DNA of 64,000 bases, from contig DAOUJG010000055.1 of assembly GCA_034423015.1 (NCBI GenBank), forward strand, positions 1-64,000, given 5' to 3'. The notes beneath the pieces are model-generated. The model was given only the letters and a program-made list of their open reading frames with translations, had not been told where the DNA came from and searched no databases. Positions within the stretch are counted from its first letter, which is position 1, and every line of letters begins with the position of its first letter. Of the stretch, positions 40,779 to 50,183 are shown one piece after another. The position numbers and the translations under genes were made by a program. The DNA is from JAGWBJ01 sp034423015 (GTDB lineage: Bacteria; Chloroflexota; Dehalococcoidia; Lucifugimonadales; JAGWBF01).

Positions 40779-43700
40779 CTACCTCCCCACGACCTCCAGT
40801 ATCGCCGCAATCCGCCGAGCCGTATCGGTGAAGTGCTGGACCTCCTCCGGCCTCATGGCACGGCCCAGGACGCCGTGCTCCCGGTAGGAGAGCCACTTCT
40901 TGAGCACTTGGTAGCCGCCCAGCTTGTAGCTCCACACGGACGAGGGAACGTTGCGCCAGTAGGCGTGGTCGTTCAGGTACACGTCGAAGGTCGTTTCCCT
41001 GAGGCTGGACGCGGCCCCGCCCAGCGCGGCCAGCTCCTCCCCTGTGTAGGGGCGCTCGACCACGTGGCCCTGGCCCGGCATGACAGCCTCCCCCACGCCG
41101 AAGTGGCCCCAGCCCGCCGTAAGGGCGAAGTCGTCGCCCGCCATGTTGCCGCCGTCCGCGGTGGAGGGCACGGCCACGGCGGCAATCTCCGGGCGCAGCG
41201 GAGTGGCGGTGACGCCGGGGACGGGGGTCTCCGAGTCCAGCAGCGCGGCCAGCTCCCGGCCTCGGGCCGCCGACGCCGCCAGCTCCTCCGCCGCGCCCTC
41301 CTCGTCTCCCTCGGGCCCGCCTGGAAGGGGGATGCGCGGCCACTCCATGCGCAGCGCCCCGGCGTTGGCCTCCCGGTAGACGGGGTCATGCAGCACCGCA
41401 AGGACGTGGTGGAACAGGTCCTCCACGCCCGCTCCCAAGTGGTTCAGGTAGAGTTGAGCGGCGTCGGTGAGGTTGGGGCGGCGCTGCAGCCCATCCCCCT
41501 CCAGTTTCAGACGCTCATCAAGGAGCCATGCGGGGATACAAGACGCGCTCCGGTCCATGAGGTCAAGACTGCCAATGTGTTGAATCACCTGTGGCGGTGA
41601 CCATTCTCTGCGTGGTTTTTGCTGAGTCACAAGCCACGCGTTCCCTTCGAATATATGCTGGGGATATCTGGGGCTCTTCTCACGTAGTAGCTTCGTTTCC
41701 GACTCCCAGTAAAGCCAACGAATGTCAAAGGGTCGGTAGGCATGGCGAACAAAGCCACTTTGGTTTGGACCACCACGTTTGCGCAGTGTGTCACGTACTG
41801 ACCGAGCGTCGAACCTTCCAGTGTCCGTCATCACACGTGGATAACGACGACCGACTTCTTCATGACTTACGTCTGAATCGAAGTAATCGAGGATGCGTGC
41901 CCGAAGCCGGTCAACGTCGATATCAATGAGGAACGTGTCACGTCCAGTTTGAACGCCTTGAATCGACGTTGGGAACAAGTCAGGCAAGGCTGGCCAATCG
42001 TGCCAGCCGTCGCTGACGGCCACTTGTGTGAAGGGGAGACCGATGGGCAGACTCGGCTCGAAGCTATCATAGATCTCTTCGGGCTCCGCCACTGCCGATG
42101 CCGTCAGCTCCTCTCGCTTCGCCTGGCCCCACAGGTGCCGAAGTCTCACAGCCTTCGCCGGTGTGTGGTCGGCCTTGCGCACCAGCGTGGTGATGGCGGT
42201 GCCCACCTGTATGCCCACCGGATCCTCGGGTGTGGAGAAGATGCTGGGGTCCGGTGCGCCATCGGGAGTCATCTTGCCGGTCTTATACTTGTCGCCGTTG
42301 AGGTTGTCTATGCGGATGGCGTCGAAGGCCTCCAGGTACCGCTCCCTCATGCCGGTGAAGGAGAGGCCGTCCAGCCACGAGTAGTTGGAGATGAAGCAGA
42401 CAACGCCCCGGCCCGTCTTCTCGGCGATGCGCCGCTCGGCCATACGGAAGAAGCGCACGTACAGGTCGTTGAGGCCCTGGCCCTCGGGCCGCCTCACCAG
42501 CTTGGTGGTCCGGTAGGCCGTGGAAAGCTCCCGCTCCTCGTCCACCGCCATCCCCGCGAAGCCGTTGTAGGGCGGGTTGCCCAGGACCACCAGGACCGGC
42601 GAGTCCCGCTTCACCCGCTCGGCCCGGTCCCGCTCCTCCTCCAGCTCGGGAAAGGGCAACGGCTTCTGGACCGTCGGCTCCCATCCCGTGAGGGCGTTGG
42701 TGAGGAAGACGCCGGCGCGCTCCTTGCCATCCTCGGACAGGGGCGCGTCGAGGGCCCGCATCGTCAACCCGACCTGCAGGTGGGCGACGACGAAGGGCGC
42801 GGGCATGATCTCGAAGCCGAACACCCGCTTAGTGGCCGCCTGCTTCACCCGCGCCCCGGTGAGGGCGCCCAGCCCGCTCCCACCCAGGTTCCCCGCTATG
42901 CGGCGCAGCACCTCGGCCAGGTACGCGCCGGTGCCGCAGCAGGGGTCGAGGACGTAGACCCTGTCGTCCGCCAGGCCGTCGGCGATGCCCAGGTCGTCCT
43001 TCAGGGCGCGGTCGACCCGGGCGACCATGTACCGCACGACCTCGGCGGGGGTGTACCAGACTCCAAGCTGCTTGCGCAGGGCGGGGTCGAAGGCCTCCAG
43101 GAACGGCTCGTAGAAGTATTGGACGGCCTCTCCCTCGTTGAAACGGTCGAAGAAGGCGTCGCGGTCGACCCGGTCCAGGGCCGACGCCGCCCAGTCCATC
43201 ACCTCCACGAGGCCGATGGACTCCAGTTGGGTGGGTGAAGCCAATTGGCGGAAGAGGGCGCCCAGGACGGGCGCTCTCAGATACCAGTCCGCGTCCCGCC
43301 AGTTGAAGGGGCCCGTGGGCGGCGGCGTCTGCCGGGACCGGAGCACCCACGCGGAGAAGACGCCGTAAAAGAGGGTCTGCACCAGGGTGGAGCGGAAGAA
43401 GGCCGCGCCGCGGTCGCCCTCGAACCTGACGCCCAACGCCTCCTCCAGGGCCGACCGCACGGCGTTGAGAGAGGGCGCGTCGCCGGCGGCCTCGACCCGT
43501 GACAGCCCGTCGCGGGCATAGGAGGCCAGCAACCACGCCAGGTCCCTGGGCTCGACGATGGTGGCGCGGTGGGACATGGCGCGGCCCAGGTACTCGGCCA
43601 GGCCTGGGCCGACCGCGCTGGCGAAGGACCGGGGGTGTTGCAGCCTGGCATCGAAGTCGGCGGCGGACCGGGCCAGCCGGAAGGTCTCCAACCTGGCCGG

Positions 43701-44108
43701 ATTGCCCTGGGCGTCCTCTCCCATCAGCACGAAGTCGCGGGTATTGGTGACCAGCACCTGCCGGTACAGCCCCCAGTATCCGCTCACCTGCACACTCTCC
43801 GCAGTGAGCCAGGCGTCGTCGTTGGCGCCCTTGACCTCTACCACTCCGCACTCGGGCATCTGTCCCTTCCGGGGCTGCCCGCGCTGCACCTGCTTGGCGG
43901 CATAGAGGCCCAGGTCGGGGTGCCCGGCACCCTGCTGTGCCAGCTCGCTGACGCAGAAGACCCTGGGCCGCAGCGTCCCGCCCACGGCGTTCAGCAGGTT
44001 GGTCAGCGGGGGATAGAAGGACCGCTCATCGGTGCCGCCGCCGGAAGCCCGGATGAGCCTCAGGTCGGTGAAGTAGGCCTCGACCGCTGCGACGAGCTTC
44101 TTGCTCAT
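40779..44108 (-). CDS. Single-chain restriction-modification enzyme (type IIG/ISP-like)
   Basis: 1109 residues. An N-terminal nuclease domain with GHPDLGLYAAKQ...VVEVKGAND (PD-(D/E)xK pattern, about 65-95) is followed by a helical region. The gamma-class N6-adenine methyltransferase has motif I LDPCCGTGAYLAEVL (about 385) and catalytic motif IV VLGNPPYNGF (about 507). The C-terminal third matches the specificity part of type ISP enzymes. No helicase domain, so IIG-like one-protein restriction and methylation is inferred. ATG overlaps the toxin stop as ATGA. DNA coding about residues 660-840 (41590-42130) is near 50% GC by hand count of three lines, against 63-72% in two lines of the upstream part. 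A restriction-deficient methyltransferase is possible if the nuclease site is inactive. Confidence 0.9.
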   Translation of the reverse strand: MSKKLVAAVEAYFTDLRLIRASGGGTDERSFYPPLTNLLNAVGGTLRPRVFCVSELAQQGAGHPDLGLYAAKQVQRGQPRKGQMPECGVVEVKGANDDAWLTAESVQVSGYWGLYRQVLVTNTRDFVLMGEDAQGNPARLETFRLARSAADFDARLQHPRSFASAVGPGLAEYLGRAMSHRATIVEPRDLAWLLASYARDGLSRVEAAGDAPSLNAVRSALEEALGVRFEGDRGAAFFRSTLVQTLFYGVFSAWVLRSRQTPPPTGPFNWRDADWYLRAPVLGALFRQLASPTQLESIGLVEVMDWAASALDRVDRDAFFDRFNEGEAVQYFYEPFLEAFDPALRKQLGVWYTPAEVVRYMVARVDRALKDDLGIADGLADDRVYVLDPCCGTGAYLAEVLRRIAGNLGGSGLGALTGARVKQAATKRVFGFEIMPAPFVVAHLQVGLTMRALDAPLSEDGKERAGVFLTNALTGWEPTVQKPLPFPELEEERDRAERVKRDSPVLVVLGNPPYNGFAGMAVDEERELSTAYRTTKLVRRPEGQGLNDLYVRFFRMAERRIAEKTGRGVVCFISNYSWLDGLSFTGMRERYLEAFDAIRIDNLNGDKYKTGKMTPDGAPDPSIFSTPEDPVGIQVGTAITTLVRKADHTPAKAVRLRHLWGQAKREELTASAVAEPEEIYDSFEPSLPIGLPFTQVAVSDGWHDWPALPDLFPTSIQGVQTGRDTFLIDIDVDRLRARILDYFDSDVSHEEVGRRYPRVMTDTGRFDARSVRDTLRKRGGPNQSGFVRHAYRPFDIRWLYWESETKLLREKSPRYPQHIFEGNAWLVTQQKPRREWSPPQVIQHIGSLDLMDRSASCIPAWLLDERLKLEGDGLQRRPNLTDAAQLYLNHLGAGVEDLFHHVLAVLHDPVYREANAGALRMEWPRIPLPGGPEGDEEGAAEELAASAARGRELAALLDSETPVPGVTATPLRPEIAAVAVPSTADGGNMAGDDFALTAGWGHFGVGEAVMPGQGHVVERPYTGEELAALGGAASSLRETTFDVYLNDHAYWRNVPSSVWSYKLGGYQVLKKWLSYREHGVLGRAMRPEEVQHFTDTARRIAAILEVVGR

Positions 44109-44527
44109 ACCCCTCCCCAGGGATCGATCACGTCGACGCCGCAGCCATGGAAACCGTCCACGTCCCTGGTCGCCACCGACGCTCCCCGGGAGCGGGCGAT
44201 GGCCGCGATCTGGCAGTCGGCATGGCTGATGGGACGCCCGGCGGCCCGGCGCGCCGCGGCTATAACCGCGTATGCCTGTGCGGCATCACTATCAAATGGG
44301 AGGATGTGCCCGGCCATTAGCACCCGAAAGGCACGCTCGGCCAAAACGGCTAGCCGGCGCCTGCGCTCCCCATCAGGTAAAAGGACAACCCCGGTCCTGA
44401 TCTCCGCCTCGGTAACGGCCGTAACGAACACCGTACTTCTCGCCTGACTTCCGAGCCACCCAACTACGTCCTGATGCGGCCTGGCTCGCATAAACTCCGA
44501 GACTACGTTGGTGTCGAGGACGATCAT
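44105..44527 (-). CDS. PIN-domain toxin (VapC/FitB-like)
   Basis: 140 residues from ATG 44527. IVLDTNVVSEFMRARP has the first acidic residue (Asp5), then TAVTEAEIRTGV (Glu about 43), SHADCQIAAIARSRGASVATRDVDGFHGCGVDVIDPW with the last two Asp. All PIN-nuclease acids are present, so it should be an active RNase. 10 nt after the antitoxin gene and coupled by ATGA to the restriction enzyme. Confidence 0.92.
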   Translation of the reverse strand: MIVLDTNVVSEFMRARPHQDVVGWLGSQARSTVFVTAVTEAEIRTGVVLLPDGERRRRLAVLAERAFRVLMAGHILPFDSDAAQAYAVIAAARRAAGRPISHADCQIAAIARSRGASVATRDVDGFHGCGVDVIDPWGGV

Positions 44528-44537
44528 CGCCACAGGC

Positions 44538-44786
44538 TCAGTCGAACCGAGGCGGCTCGCGCATTGGTTCCCTTGGGGGAATCTCCAGCTCCACACCACC
44601 GAAGGGCTTGAACAGCTCGTGGATCGCCGTCCCCAGGTCCTTCTCCGGTACCTCCTCCTCCTCGCCCAGGGCCGCCTTCAGAATCTCCCTGGCCTCCTGC
44701 TCCATCGAGCGGCCGTTCTCCGCCGCGCGAATGCGCAGACGCCGCTTCAGCCCCTCGTCCAGGTTGCGTACCGTTATGCTGGCCAT
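44538..44786 (-). CDS. Ribbon-helix-helix antitoxin (FitA/VapB-like)
   Basis: 82 residues. ASITVRNLDEGLKRRLRIRAAENGRSMEQEAREILKAAL is the FitA-type ribbon-helix-helix DNA-binding domain; the C-terminal 40 residues (acidic, then Pro-rich ELEIPPREPMREPPRF) should wrap the toxin. It neutralises the PIN toxin and represses its own promoter, whose inverted repeat lies about 40 nt upstream. Confidence 0.93.
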   Translation of the reverse strand: MASITVRNLDEGLKRRLRIRAAENGRSMEQEAREILKAALGEEEEVPEKDLGTAIHELFKPFGGVELEIPPREPMREPPRFD

Positions 44787-44815
44787 GAATTCACGTCCGC
44801 ATGCATTGCAGACAG

Positions 44816-44842
44816 ATTATAACATGATTGCGTTGCAATCAA
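44816..44842 (-). promoter_or_regulatory. Promoter and operator of the toxin/restriction module
   Basis: Minus strand: perfect -10 TATAAT (44821-44816); TTGATT (44842-44837) is a possible -35 at a short 15-nt spacing. The perfect inverted repeat GATTGC-GTT-GCAATC (44826-44840) overlaps the spacer and -35, where an antitoxin should bind. The whole patch is AT-rich compared with its surroundings. Confidence 0.7.
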
Positions 44843-44850
44843 TAGACTCT

Positions 44851-47382
44851 CTACGGCTGGGCGCCCTCGCCCGCCTGGGCCACGAAGCGGGCCACCTCCA
44901 GGGCCAGCGGCCGGCGATCGGGTCGCTCCAGGTCCGGGTCCTCCTCCAGCACCTGCCCAGCCACCTCCCTGGCCTTGCGCAGGATGTCCTGGTCCGAGAG
45001 GCGCGCTGCCTTCAGGCTGGGCAGGCCGCTCTGGCGGGTGCCGAAGAAGTCGCCCGGCCCCCGGAGACGCAGGTCCTCCTCGGCCAACGCGAACCCGTCG
45101 TGGATCCTCTCCACGGCGTCCAGCCGCTCCTGGGCCTCTGCCGTGGAGTACTCGGAGAGGAGCAGGCAGTAGCTCCTGTGCTCGCCGCGGCCGACCCGAC
45201 CCCGGAACTGGTGAAGCTGGGAGAGGCCGAACCGGTGAGCGCCCTCTACCACCATCACCGTGGCGTTGGGCACGTCGATGCCCACCTCGACCACGGCCGT
45301 GGACACCAGTATGTCCGTGTCCCCGTCCCTGAAGCTGCGCATGACCCTTTCCTTCTCCCGGGGTTTCATCCTTCCGTGGAGAAGTCCCAGCCTCAGGTCC
45401 GGAAAGACGTCGTTGGAGAGGCGCTTGTGCTCCTCCGAGGCCGCCCGTGCCTCCACGGCCTCGGACTCCTCGATGAGTGGGCAGATGATGAAGGCCTGCC
45501 TGCCGCCGATGACCTGCTTTCTCACGAAGTCGTACGCCTCGTCTCGCCGGGAGGAGGGCACGTGGCGCGTCCGGACCCGCTGGCGGCCGGGGGGCAGTTC
45601 GTCGATGGTCGAGATGTCCAGGTCGCCGTACAGGGTGAGGGCCAGGGTCCTCGGTATTGGAGTCGCCGTCATGACCAGGACGTGGGGGGTGGTCTCGCCC
45701 TTGCGGCGCAGCGCCGCTCTCTGGGCGACGCCGAACCTGTGCTGCTCGTCGGTGACCGCCAGTGCCAGGCGGGGGACCTCCACTCCCTCCTGGATCAAGG
45801 CGTGGGTGCCGATGACGATGTCCAGCTCGCCCTCGGACGCCCGTCTTCGCAGCTCCCGCTTCAGGGCCGGCCTGGTGCTGCCCGTCAGGAGGCCCACCGA
45901 CAGGGGGGCGGCACGCAAGTCGACGTCTACCGAGACCAGGTTCTCCTCGTGGGCGGCGGTCCCCAGGCCGCCCACGAGGTCCGACACCGTGGCGAAGTGC
46001 TGCTCCGCCAGCACCTCGGTGGGCACCATGATGGAGGCCTGGTGACCGCCGGCGACCGAGGCCAGCAGCGCGGCCAGAGCCACCACCGTCTTGCCGCTTC
46101 CCACCTCACCCTGGAGGAGGCGGTTCATGGGAGGAGTGCCCCTGGCCAGGTCGTTCAGCACCTCGTCGATGCACCGCTTCTGGGCCGCGGTCAGGCCGAA
46201 GGGCAGGGACGCGACGAAGTGGTCGACGAGGCCCCGGTCGAGGCCCAGGGCAACGCCCTCGACATCCTCACGCCAGCTCCGGCGCCTGGCGAGGACAGCG
46301 ATCTGCAGGAGCAACAGCTCGTCGAAGGCCAGCCGCCTCCTGGCCTCCTCCAGGATCGCAAGGTCCGACGGATAGTGCACCTGCCGGACGGCCCCGACCA
46401 GGTCCATCAGGCCTGCCCTGCACCGTAGCTCCTCGGGCAGGAACTCCTCGATCCGAGGGGCCCAGTCCTCCAGGGCCTGCCACACGATGGTCCTGACTCT
46501 CCGGGCGGTGAGCCCCTCGGTCAGGGGGTAGACGGGCACCAGCCTGCCGGTGTGGATGAGGCTGTCCTTGCGGTCCAGGACCTCGAATTCGGGGGACGCG
46601 AACTGCAGCCTTCCCCTGTACGCCTCGACGGACCCGCTTACGGCCACCCGGGCCCCGACCTTGAGGGTCTTGGCAACGTACCGGTTTCCAAACCACACGG
46701 CCCGCACGTTCCCGGTCTCGTCGCTGAATACCGCCTCGGTGCCCCTGCGCCGGTTCGGGCCAAGGGCGACCTCCCGCGCCTCCCACACCGTGGCGACCAC
46801 CGTCTGCTCGCCACCGGGCGCCAGCTCAGCGACCGTGGACACCCTGGAAAAGTCCCGGTGCCTCCTGGGCATCAGGTACAGCAGGTCTCGGACCGTGGAC
46901 ACCCCCAGCCGGTCCAGCTTTGCCGCCGTCTTGGTGTCGACTCCCCGCAGCCGGTCTACGGGCGACTCCAGCGTAGGTCCCGAGGCCGGTACGGAGGGTT
47001 CAACGCCCCTCTTGGAAGCGCTTACCTCGGCCCCCACGCCCGGCTCCGGTCCGGGACCCGAGGGACCATCTCCCGATGGTCCGGCCGGCGCCTCCGGCGG
47101 CGACTCGGTCGGCGCAGCCCGCGGCCCGTCGTCCAGCCTCGACAGCCAGCGTTGGGCCCAGGTCGCCCGGTCGCCGGGCGTGAGGTCGCCGTAGATCACG
47201 TCCAGGAGGCCGCCCGGGTCGCCGTCGCCGGCCAGGGGCGCCAGCTCCCGGGCCTGGAGCTCGAGGAAAGCGTCCAGCCCGCCCACCACGGCCTTGTTCC
47301 GAAACCCGGTACTCCTCTCCAGCTCGAGGATCTTACGCAGGGAGTCGGGATGGAATCGGGTGGAGTGGTCTCTGGTGGTCAT
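44851..47382 (-). CDS. recG: ATP-dependent DNA helicase RecG
   Basis: 843 residues from ATG 47382, longer than the usual 680-700. The first 150 residues are an extra N-terminal region with a Pro/Gly/Glu-rich linker (about 85-140) before the wedge domain that starts SPVDRLRGVDTKTAAKLDRLGV. Helicase motifs: Walker A GEVGSGKTVVALA (about 427), DEQHRFG box (about 547), VMTATPIPRTLALTLYGDL, QFRGRVGRGEHRSYC. Rewinds stalled replication forks. Extra N-terminal domains are known in some Chloroflexota and cyanobacterial RecG. Follows degV by 31 nt. Confidence 0.95.
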   Translation of the reverse strand: MTTRDHSTRFHPDSLRKILELERSTGFRNKAVVGGLDAFLELQARELAPLAGDGDPGGLLDVIYGDLTPGDRATWAQRWLSRLDDGPRAAPTESPPEAPAGPSGDGPSGPGPEPGVGAEVSASKRGVEPSVPASGPTLESPVDRLRGVDTKTAAKLDRLGVSTVRDLLYLMPRRHRDFSRVSTVAELAPGGEQTVVATVWEAREVALGPNRRRGTEAVFSDETGNVRAVWFGNRYVAKTLKVGARVAVSGSVEAYRGRLQFASPEFEVLDRKDSLIHTGRLVPVYPLTEGLTARRVRTIVWQALEDWAPRIEEFLPEELRCRAGLMDLVGAVRQVHYPSDLAILEEARRRLAFDELLLLQIAVLARRRSWREDVEGVALGLDRGLVDHFVASLPFGLTAAQKRCIDEVLNDLARGTPPMNRLLQGEVGSGKTVVALAALLASVAGGHQASIMVPTEVLAEQHFATVSDLVGGLGTAAHEENLVSVDVDLRAAPLSVGLLTGSTRPALKRELRRRASEGELDIVIGTHALIQEGVEVPRLALAVTDEQHRFGVAQRAALRRKGETTPHVLVMTATPIPRTLALTLYGDLDISTIDELPPGRQRVRTRHVPSSRRDEAYDFVRKQVIGGRQAFIICPLIEESEAVEARAASEEHKRLSNDVFPDLRLGLLHGRMKPREKERVMRSFRDGDTDILVSTAVVEVGIDVPNATVMVVEGAHRFGLSQLHQFRGRVGRGEHRSYCLLLSEYSTAEAQERLDAVERIHDGFALAEEDLRLRGPGDFFGTRQSGLPSLKAARLSDQDILRKAREVAGQVLEEDPDLERPDRRPLALEVARFVAQAGEGAQP

Positions 47383-47413
47383 CTTCAGAGAGAGTGTAGC
47401 ACGGGGGCCAGGT

Positions 47414-48274
47414 CTAACGGGACAGGGCGGTGACACCCAGGGCGCCGGGCCCCAGGTACGTGCCGACGACGGGCCCGAAGCGGGCCATGACGACCTCATC
47501 CGCGGCCATCAGGTCGCCCAGGGCGTCCCTGACCGCCTCGGCCTCCCCGGCGCCTGTGCTGTACAGCACCGACAGCCTGGTCAAGGGGCCGAGGGCCCGG
47601 ACCATCTCCAGCAGCCGCTGGAGTCCTCGGGCCCTGGTCCGAGCCCGCTCAACGGGGTGCGCCTCGCCGTCCCTGATGGTCAGGATGGGCTTGATGCTGA
47701 GGAGAGAGCCCAGGAAGGCGCTGGCCTTCCCTATGCGCCCGCCCTTTTGGAGGTACTCCAACGTGTCCAGAAGGAAGTAGCAGTGGCTGCGCTCGATGGC
47801 CTCTTCGGCCGCCCTGGCAACGGTCTCCCTGTCCCCGCCCTGGGATATGGCCCCCGCCGCCTCCAGGGCCACCATGCCCAGGCACATGGAGGTCAGCCGG
47901 GAGTCGATTATGTCAATACGGGCCGGGTCCACCGGCGCACCGGACTCTCCGGAGACGATGGACTCCTTGGCCTGGTACGCCGAGTTGAGGGTCCCGCTGA
48001 ACTTGGCGGACAGGTGGACCGACACCACGTCATGGCCCTCGTCGAGCAATGGACGGTAGACCTCTACGAAGTCGTTGACCGATGGCTGGGCGGTGGTGGG
48101 CAGCCGGGGCGCCGCCGCCAGCCGCTCGTAGAACTCGTCGGGAGCGATGTCGATGCCGTCCTTGTAGACCTGGTCATCGAAGTGTATGTTGCAGGGGACC
48201 ACCGTGATGTCCCACCGGCTGGCCAGCTCCTTGGGCAGGTCGCACGTGCTGTCGGTCACCAGCTTTACGGCCAT
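47414..48274 (-). CDS. DegV/FakB-family fatty-acid-binding protein
   Basis: 286 residues; ATG with GGGAGGAGAAGG upstream. VKLVTDSTCDLPKELASRWDITVVPCNIHF, RLPTTAQPSVNDFVEVY and SVHLSAKFSGTLNSAYQA are the DegV signature and the acyl-binding S/T residues. In Firmicutes FakB presents a fatty acid to the kinase FakA. Here it directly follows a FakA-like gene by 55 nt, so the pair probably makes acyl-phosphate, the substrate PlsY uses. Confidence 0.92.
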   Translation of the reverse strand: MAVKLVTDSTCDLPKELASRWDITVVPCNIHFDDQVYKDGIDIAPDEFYERLAAAPRLPTTAQPSVNDFVEVYRPLLDEGHDVVSVHLSAKFSGTLNSAYQAKESIVSGESGAPVDPARIDIIDSRLTSMCLGMVALEAAGAISQGGDRETVARAAEEAIERSHCYFLLDTLEYLQKGGRIGKASAFLGSLLSIKPILTIRDGEAHPVERARTRARGLQRLLEMVRALGPLTRLSVLYSTGAGEAEAVRDALGDLMAADEVVMARFGPVVGTYLGPGALGVTALSR

Positions 48275-48329
48275 GGGTACGCCTTCTCCTCCCAGGGCTC
48301 CAGGCCCTCCGCTCTACTCGCCGTCTGCT

Positions 48330-50090
48330 CTACTCTATGGATGCCAGGTAGTGATAGAGGGGCTGGCCCCCGTATACCTGCTCCACCTCGACACCCGGGA
48401 AGCGGAGGCGTATGCTCTCCGCCGCGTCCTCGGCCGCGTCCTGGCCCACGTCTTTGCCCCGGTACAGACTGATTAGCTGGCCCTCCCCGGGTCCGCACGC
48501 CGCCAGCGCCTCCTGAAGGACCGAATGAGCGGTCTCTCCTACAGAGACCATGTCGCCGTCCGCCAGGCCGATATACTGGCCCTCCCTGACGGAGCTTCCG
48601 CTGACGGTGGAGTCCCGTACCGCTCTGGTCACTTCGATGCTGCGGACGCCCGAGATGGCGGTCTCCATCGACTGCAGGTTCCGTTCCAGGTCTTCGCTGG
48701 GGTTGAAGGCCAGGAGGGCGGCAACACCCTCGGGCAGGGACCGGGTTGGAAGCACGGACAGGGCCGGGCCGTCTCCACCTTCCGCCGCCAAACCCGCCGC
48801 CTGGCGGGCCGCCGGTACCACGTTGGAGTTGTCGGGGAGAAGGATCACCTGGGACGCCCGGCTCTTCGCCGCGGCGTCCATCAGCTCTCCCGCGCTGGGG
48901 TTCATGGTTTGCCCGCCGACCACCACCGACGAGCACCCCAGCTCCTCGAAGAGGTCGACGAACCCGTCACCCCACGCGACGGCCACCACCGCCAGGGCCT
49001 GTACCGCCCCGGCTGGACCCTCTCCGCCGGACGCCGCGCCCGCAGGACGTGTTGCCCCACCCCGGTGGGAGGCAATGAACTCCTCATGCTGCTCGTCCAT
49101 GCTCTGGAGGTTGACGTCGCGCACCGTCCCCAGCGACACGGCGTAGCTGATGACCGGACCTGGGTCCTGGGCGTGGACGTGGAGCCTGACGAGGCTGGAG
49201 GTGCCCACGACGACGGTGGAGCCCGCCATGGAGCCCAGCCTGTCCCGGATCTCGTCCACCTGCAGGGAGGCCCCTTCGATCAGGAGCTGGGTGCAGTAGC
49301 CGTAAAGCTCCTCCTCGGTGGTCCGCAGGTACTCCTCCCGCACGAGGGCGTCCGGGGGGGTTGGCTCTCCACCCGAGGGTAGGCAGGGCGCGCACAGGTC
49401 CAGCTCGCCCCCGAGGCTCTGGCCCGCCATGCACCGACGGGCCCCCTCCAAAAGGGTCACGACACCCTGGCCGCCCGCGTCGACGACGCCGGCGTCAGCC
49501 AGGACCTGAAGCTGGAGAGGAGTGTTGGAGACGGCCTCTCTGGCCGCGTGCAGGCCCGCCGTCCAGACGGATAGCAGGTCCACCGGGGCCTCGGGGTCGG
49601 ACACGTGGCGGGAGGCCCCCTTGGAGAGCTGGTCTATGACGGTGAGCATGGTGCCCTCCACCGGCGTTCCCACCGAGGCGTAGGCGGCCCTGGAAGCCAG
49701 CTCCAGGCATGCGGCCAGGTCTCTGCCGTCGAGCTCTTCCTTCTCCTCCAGGCCCCGGGCCATTCCCTGGAAGAACTGGGAGAGGATCACGCCGCTGTTG
49801 CCCCGGGCGCCCAGGACCGCGCCCCGCGCCATGGAGGCCATCACGGACCCCGCGGAGGCGTCCGTCTCCTCCCGGCCCTGCTCCAGGACGCTGCGGAGGG
49901 TAAGCAGCATGTTGGTGCCCGTGTCGCCGTCCGGGACGGGAAAGACGTTGAAGGAATTGATGACATCCCGGTGCCGGTCGAAGAAGCGTTCCGCAGCCTC
50001 GAAGACGCTCCGCAGCTGGTGACCGTTCAGCTTGTCGGGATATGTCCCCTCTTCCCCGGGGGAGCTCAAGACCGAGCCGGCCAAGTGCAC
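48330..50090 (-). CDS. FakA/YloV-like DAK2-domain fatty acid kinase
   Basis: 586 residues; GTG start with AAGGAG close upstream. N-terminal DhaL-type kinase domain: DVINSFNVFPVPDGDTGTNMLLTL (Mg-ATP aspartates) and ARGAVLGARGNSGVILSQFFQGMA. Middle and C-terminal domains of the YloV type (TPPDALVREEYLRTTEEELYGYCTQLLIEG; VVVGGQTMNPSAGELMDAAAKS). Phosphorylates fatty acids held by FakB. Linked to degV and recG on the minus strand, divergent from rpmB. Confidence 0.92.
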   Translation of the reverse strand: MHLAGSVLSSPGEEGTYPDKLNGHQLRSVFEAAERFFDRHRDVINSFNVFPVPDGDTGTNMLLTLRSVLEQGREETDASAGSVMASMARGAVLGARGNSGVILSQFFQGMARGLEEKEELDGRDLAACLELASRAAYASVGTPVEGTMLTVIDQLSKGASRHVSDPEAPVDLLSVWTAGLHAAREAVSNTPLQLQVLADAGVVDAGGQGVVTLLEGARRCMAGQSLGGELDLCAPCLPSGGEPTPPDALVREEYLRTTEEELYGYCTQLLIEGASLQVDEIRDRLGSMAGSTVVVGTSSLVRLHVHAQDPGPVISYAVSLGTVRDVNLQSMDEQHEEFIASHRGGATRPAGAASGGEGPAGAVQALAVVAVAWGDGFVDLFEELGCSSVVVGGQTMNPSAGELMDAAAKSRASQVILLPDNSNVVPAARQAAGLAAEGGDGPALSVLPTRSLPEGVAALLAFNPSEDLERNLQSMETAISGVRSIEVTRAVRDSTVSGSSVREGQYIGLADGDMVSVGETAHSVLQEALAACGPGEGQLISLYRGKDVGQDAAEDAAESIRLRFPGVEVEQVYGGQPLYHYLASIE

Positions 50091-50097
50091 GCGCTCC

Positions 50098-50126
50098 TTG
50101 TCAACATGCCGCGCCCATGCTATCCT
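50098..50126 (+). promoter_or_regulatory. Probable rpmB promoter
   Basis: TTGTCA (50098-50103), 17-nt spacer, TATCCT (50121-50126), about 57 nt before the rpmB ATG. It lies in the 93-nt divergent gap with fakA. Confidence 0.5.
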
Positions 50127-50183
50127 AGCTGCCAGGAATTCTACTGAAAGCCGGTCTGGCGGTCAAACGGGAATGGGTCCATC

